Shown piece after piece: positions 5,393-7,243 of a stretch of 7,243 nt of DNA. Source of the stretch: Bacillota bacterium (GTDB taxonomy: Bacteria > Bacillota > UBA5301 > JASBVW01); assembly GCA_029961005.1 (NCBI GenBank), contig JASBVW010000067.1:1-7243 (forward strand). Direction: 5' to 3'. The position numbers were made by a program, and so were the translations under genes. Numbering within the stretch: position 1 is the first letter of the stretch; every line of letters begins with the position of its first letter. The notes beneath the pieces were generated by a model. That model was not told the DNA's origin, made no database searches, and saw nothing but the letters and a program-made list of their open reading frames with translations.

Positions 5393-6186
5393 TTCTTTCC
5401 TCCGGCCTCGGCTTCAGCCAGGCCGCTTTTAGCCCAGGCGCTCTCCGGATAGATGGCCAGGGCCTGGGTGAAGGCCTCCTGGGCGGCGGCATACTCCTGC
5501 AGACGGTTGAGGGTCAAGCCCGTCCAGACCAAGGCGTAGAAACGCTGAAAATCGTCGTTTGCCAATTCCGCTGCCTTGCGGAAGTGGGCCAAGGCCCGAG
5601 TCAGGCTGCCCCCTACCATCGCCGGGGCCCCTTGGTACCAGAGGCCGGTGGAGAGGTAATTGGCGGGGTCTTGCTTGTCCAGCCGCAGGGCGGTATCCAG
5701 GAGTTTCTTGGCTTCGCCGCCTTTGCTCATGGTGTAGAGTGCGCCCTTGTAGGGCATCTGGCGCATGTAGGACTCCGCCAGGACCCGGTAGGCGCCGGCG
5801 AAATCCTTCTTGAGCTGCAACGACCGCCGGGCTGCCTCCTCTGCCGCCGCAAACTCCCGGGCCGCCTGCGCCAGATTCTCCTTCTGCTCCCCTTGGCTTT
5901 CGTACCAGGTCCCCAGCTCCAGGGAAGCCTCGGCGGCGTGGTAATAGGCCAGGTGGCGTTCCCCTTGCGGCCCGCTGTTGCCCAGGGCCAAGAAAATCTC
6001 CCTGGCCTGGACCAATTTCTCCTTGGCTTGGGCGAAGGGGGTATTGTAGAGGCATTTCCTCCCTTCCGCCAAGAACGCCAGGCCTTCGGCCAGGGAACCG
6101 GCGGCCGCCAGGGCCGGCCCGGCCGTGACCGCCATGACCGCAAGGACGCAAGGCACCAGCCACCTCAGCCAGGTCTTCTCTCTCAT
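5389..6186 (-). CDS. Exported TPR-repeat protein heading the transporter operon
   Basis: 265 residues, ATG at 6186 with AAGGGG (6200-6195) 8 bases upstream. Residues 1-28 form a signal peptide (MREKTWLRW, hydrophobic core, cleavage near ALA-AA). There is no lipobox, so a soluble periplasmic location is expected. The rest is almost wholly helical with TPR-like spacing of Ala, Gly, Tyr and Leu. The clearest units are about 194-227 (GGSLTRALAHFRKAAEL...) and 229-262 (LQEYAAAQEAFTQALAIYPE...). Less regular pairs occupy about 30-70, 78-125 and 128-170. The phrase LWYQGAPAMVGGSLTRALAH resembles the 'P..GG...A' turn seen in TatT-type and related periplasmic TPR proteins. Its stop codon overlaps the ATPase start. 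As a scaffold it could bind the permease's periplasmic domain, the LolA-like protein or the cargo; the sequence does not say which. It is the first gene after a terminator and AT-rich gap, hence probably first in the operon. Confidence 0.85.
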   Translation of the reverse strand: MREKTWLRWLVPCVLAVMAVTAGPALAAAGSLAEGLAFLAEGRKCLYNTPFAQAKEKLVQAREIFLALGNSGPQGERHLAYYHAAEASLELGTWYESQGEQKENLAQAAREFAAAEEAARRSLQLKKDFAGAYRVLAESYMRQMPYKGALYTMSKGGEAKKLLDTALRLDKQDPANYLSTGLWYQGAPAMVGGSLTRALAHFRKAAELANDDFQRFYALVWTGLTLNRLQEYAAAQEAFTQALAIYPESAWAKSGLAEAEAGGKK

Positions 6187-6240
6187 GGCAATTTCCCCTT
6201 TCTCATTTAGGTAATGAATGGTTCTGAAACCAGCATAAAA
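6187..6240 (-). promoter_or_regulatory. AT-rich probable promoter region of the six-gene operon
   Basis: This 54-base gap between the kinase terminator and the TPR gene is conspicuously AT-rich against a GC-rich background, as expected for a promoter. No clean -35/-10 pair can be named: the TTTCAG and TACCTA/TAAATG strings (minus strand) are poor matches or badly spaced. It contains a short inverted repeat, TCATT (6203-6207) and AATGA (6213-6217) separated by 5 bases, which could be an operator half-site pair but is short enough to be chance. Confidence 0.35.
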
Positions 6241-6270
6241 CCGCGGCCGGGGAAAAACATCCAGCCGCGG
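6237..6270 (-). terminator. Rho-independent terminator after the histidine kinase gene
   Basis: On the minus strand CCGCGGC (6270-6264) pairs with GCCGCGG (6247-6241) across a 16-base loop, followed directly by TTTTAT (6240-6235). The stem begins 34 bases after the kinase stop codon. The position and the T-run fit termination of the kinase transcript before the TPR-led operon. The loop is rather long and the T-run short, so termination may be partial. Confidence 0.68.
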
Positions 6271-6304
6271 TCATGACTGAGGGGTGACGCCGGTCATAGG
6301 AGGG

Positions 6305-7243
6305 TCAGGGGTCCGGCAGGCTGGCGATGACGGTGAACCCTTCCCCCGGGCGGGTGGAGATCTGGATGGTCCCGTGCAATTCCTCAAGCCGTTCCCGCAT
6401 CCCGGTGAGCCCGAGACCGGGTACGACTTGGGCCGCCCCTTGCCCGTCGTCGGCCACCTCTAGGCGCAGCTCCCCGGGCAGAAAAGTCAGGGTGGCTGAG
6501 ACCCGCCGGGCTCGGCCGTGACGCCCGGCGTTGGTCAAGGCCTCTTGCAGGGCGCGGTACAGCGCGGAACACGCCTCGGGGCGGACCGGCCGCTCCTGTC
6601 CCGCCACCTGGAAGGTGACGGCCACGCCCGTATCCGCCTGGAATTCGGCTGCCAGTTCTGCCATGGCCTGGGCACAGGGGCGCTGGGCGGGCAGTTCCGA
6701 GTGCAAGGCCCGCAGGGAGCGGCGGACCTCCGCCAGCCCGCGGCGGGCCAATTCCTGTCCGCGGAGCAGGTGCTCCCGGGCCCGTTGGGGGTCCACCGCC
6801 CAGAGCCGGTCGCACCCCTCCAACTGCACCACCAGGGCCGTCAGGGCGTGGGCCAGGGTGTCGTGGATCTCCCGGGCCAGGCGGTTCCGTTCCCGGGTGG
6901 CGGCCAGATCCTCCACTTCCCGGGCGTAGGCGGCCAGGCTCCGGTAGGCCTCCTCCAGCCGGGCCTGGGAGAGGCGCAGCTCTGCCAAAGCTTTCTCAGC
7001 CCGTTCCCGTTCCCGGAACTGCTGGACCGCCAGGTGGGACATGACCGCCACGAAAAGGAATCCGGCCAGCAGAGACCCGGCCAGCCGCAGAATCCCCAGG
7101 AGGGAAAGGGGCCAGGCCAGCCAACACAGGGACACCGTGGCGGCCAGGTAAACCAGGACGGTGGCCCCCAGGCTGTAAGGCGGAGAAAAGAGGAAAATAG
7201 ACTGGCTGGCCAGCATGAAGTGCAAGATGAGGGCCCACGGGAA
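6305..7243 (-). CDS. Sensor histidine kinase, NarL/DesK type (HisKA_3 + HATPase), N-terminus cut by window edge
   Basis: 312 residues are visible, and the frame is open through the right edge (FPWALILHF... precedes the TTG at 7225), so that TTG is an internal codon and upstream membrane helices are probably missing. Visible parts in order: hydrophobic segments at about 1-19, 26-47 and 50-73; a charged coiled-coil linker (about 76-125); the HisKA_3 dimerisation helix with RLAREIHDTLAHAL, whose His127 is the expected phosphorylation site; a second helix to about 180; then the ATPase domain with N-box LQEALTNAGRHG (232-243), G1 box DDGQG (265-269) and G2 region GLGLTGMRERL (276-286). The protein would autophosphorylate and pass phosphate to a NarL/LuxR-type regulator. 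No regulator gene follows it; the partner could lie upstream, outside the window. No large periplasmic sensor domain is visible in this part, pointing to sensing within the membrane or by missing N-terminal sequence. Confidence 0.93.
   Translation of the reverse strand, partial: FPWALILHFMLASQSIFLFSPPYSLGATVLVYLAATVSLCWLAWPLSLLGILRLAGSLLAGFLFVAVMSHLAVQQFRERERAEKALAELRLSQARLEEAYRSLAAYAREVEDLAATRERNRLAREIHDTLAHALTALVVQLEGCDRLWAVDPQRAREHLLRGQELARRGLAEVRRSLRALHSELPAQRPCAQAMAELAAEFQADTGVAVTFQVAGQERPVRPEACSALYRALQEALTNAGRHGRARRVSATLTFLPGELRLEVADDGQGAAQVVPGLGLTGMRERLEELHGTIQISTRPGEGFTVIASLPDP

Noticed and set aside
5584..6210. 208-codon plus-strand open frame opposite the TPR gene
   Set aside because: Gly/Gln/Leu-rich antisense of TPR repeats; it ends across the TPR gene's start region and has no family resemblance.
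6270..6277. Palindrome GTCATGAC as a regulator binding site
   Set aside because: Eight bases, partly within the terminator stem, with no second copy near the operon promoter; too short to support.
7223..7225. TTG at 7225 as the start of the histidine kinase
   Set aside because: The frame continues open and hydrophobic to the window edge with no binding site before the TTG, so the gene is simply truncated by the window.
1..7243. CRISPR array, tRNA or rRNA genes, complete insertion sequence
   Set aside because: No regularly spaced repeats, no cloverleaf or rRNA-like stretches and no transposase gene were seen on either strand.

Overview
The window is GC-rich DNA (about two thirds G+C by eye). 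Every convincing gene lies on the minus strand, with strong AGGAGG-type ribosome binding sites and tight gene spacing. These sites look like those of Firmicutes, yet the window encodes two outer-membrane beta-barrel proteins that end in phenylalanine, plus a LolA-like lipoprotein-sorting protein. Together this suggests a high-GC, two-membraned (diderm) Firmicute or similar lineage. That placement is inference from signals and families, not from a marker gene.

Read in the direction of transcription (right to left), the layout is as follows. (1) 7243-6305: the C-terminal part of a NarL/DesK-type sensor histidine kinase. Its N-terminus runs off the window, and a rho-independent terminator follows at about 6270-6237. 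(2) 6240-6187: a short AT-rich gap, probably the promoter region of the next unit. (3) 6186-422: six co-directional genes with overlaps or gaps of 22 bases or less. They encode an exported TPR protein, a LolD/MacB-type ATPase, a single FtsX/MacB-type permease, a periplasmic LolA-like protein (PF17131 type), an outer-membrane beta-barrel with a weak DUF1302-like look, and a POTRA-less Omp85/BamA-type barrel. (4) 421-122: about 300 bases with no intact gene, holding two hairpins and a plus-strand open frame that looks like the decayed 3' end of a gene. (5) 121-1: the first 40 codons of a ferritin/rubrerythrin-like protein that leaves the window at the left edge.

The six-gene block is the main item of interest. 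Its parts span the whole envelope: cytoplasmic ATPase, inner-membrane mechanotransmission permease, periplasmic lipid or lipoprotein carrier, and two outer-membrane barrels, with a secreted TPR protein at the head. It lacks the HlyD-type adaptor and TolC channel of MacAB systems and has only one permease instead of LolC plus LolE. The most economical reading is a dedicated pathway that extracts a lipid or lipoprotein from the inner membrane and carries it to, or through, the outer membrane. The cargo cannot be read from the sequence. The histidine kinase sits just upstream but is separated by a terminator, so control of the operon by it is only a possibility.
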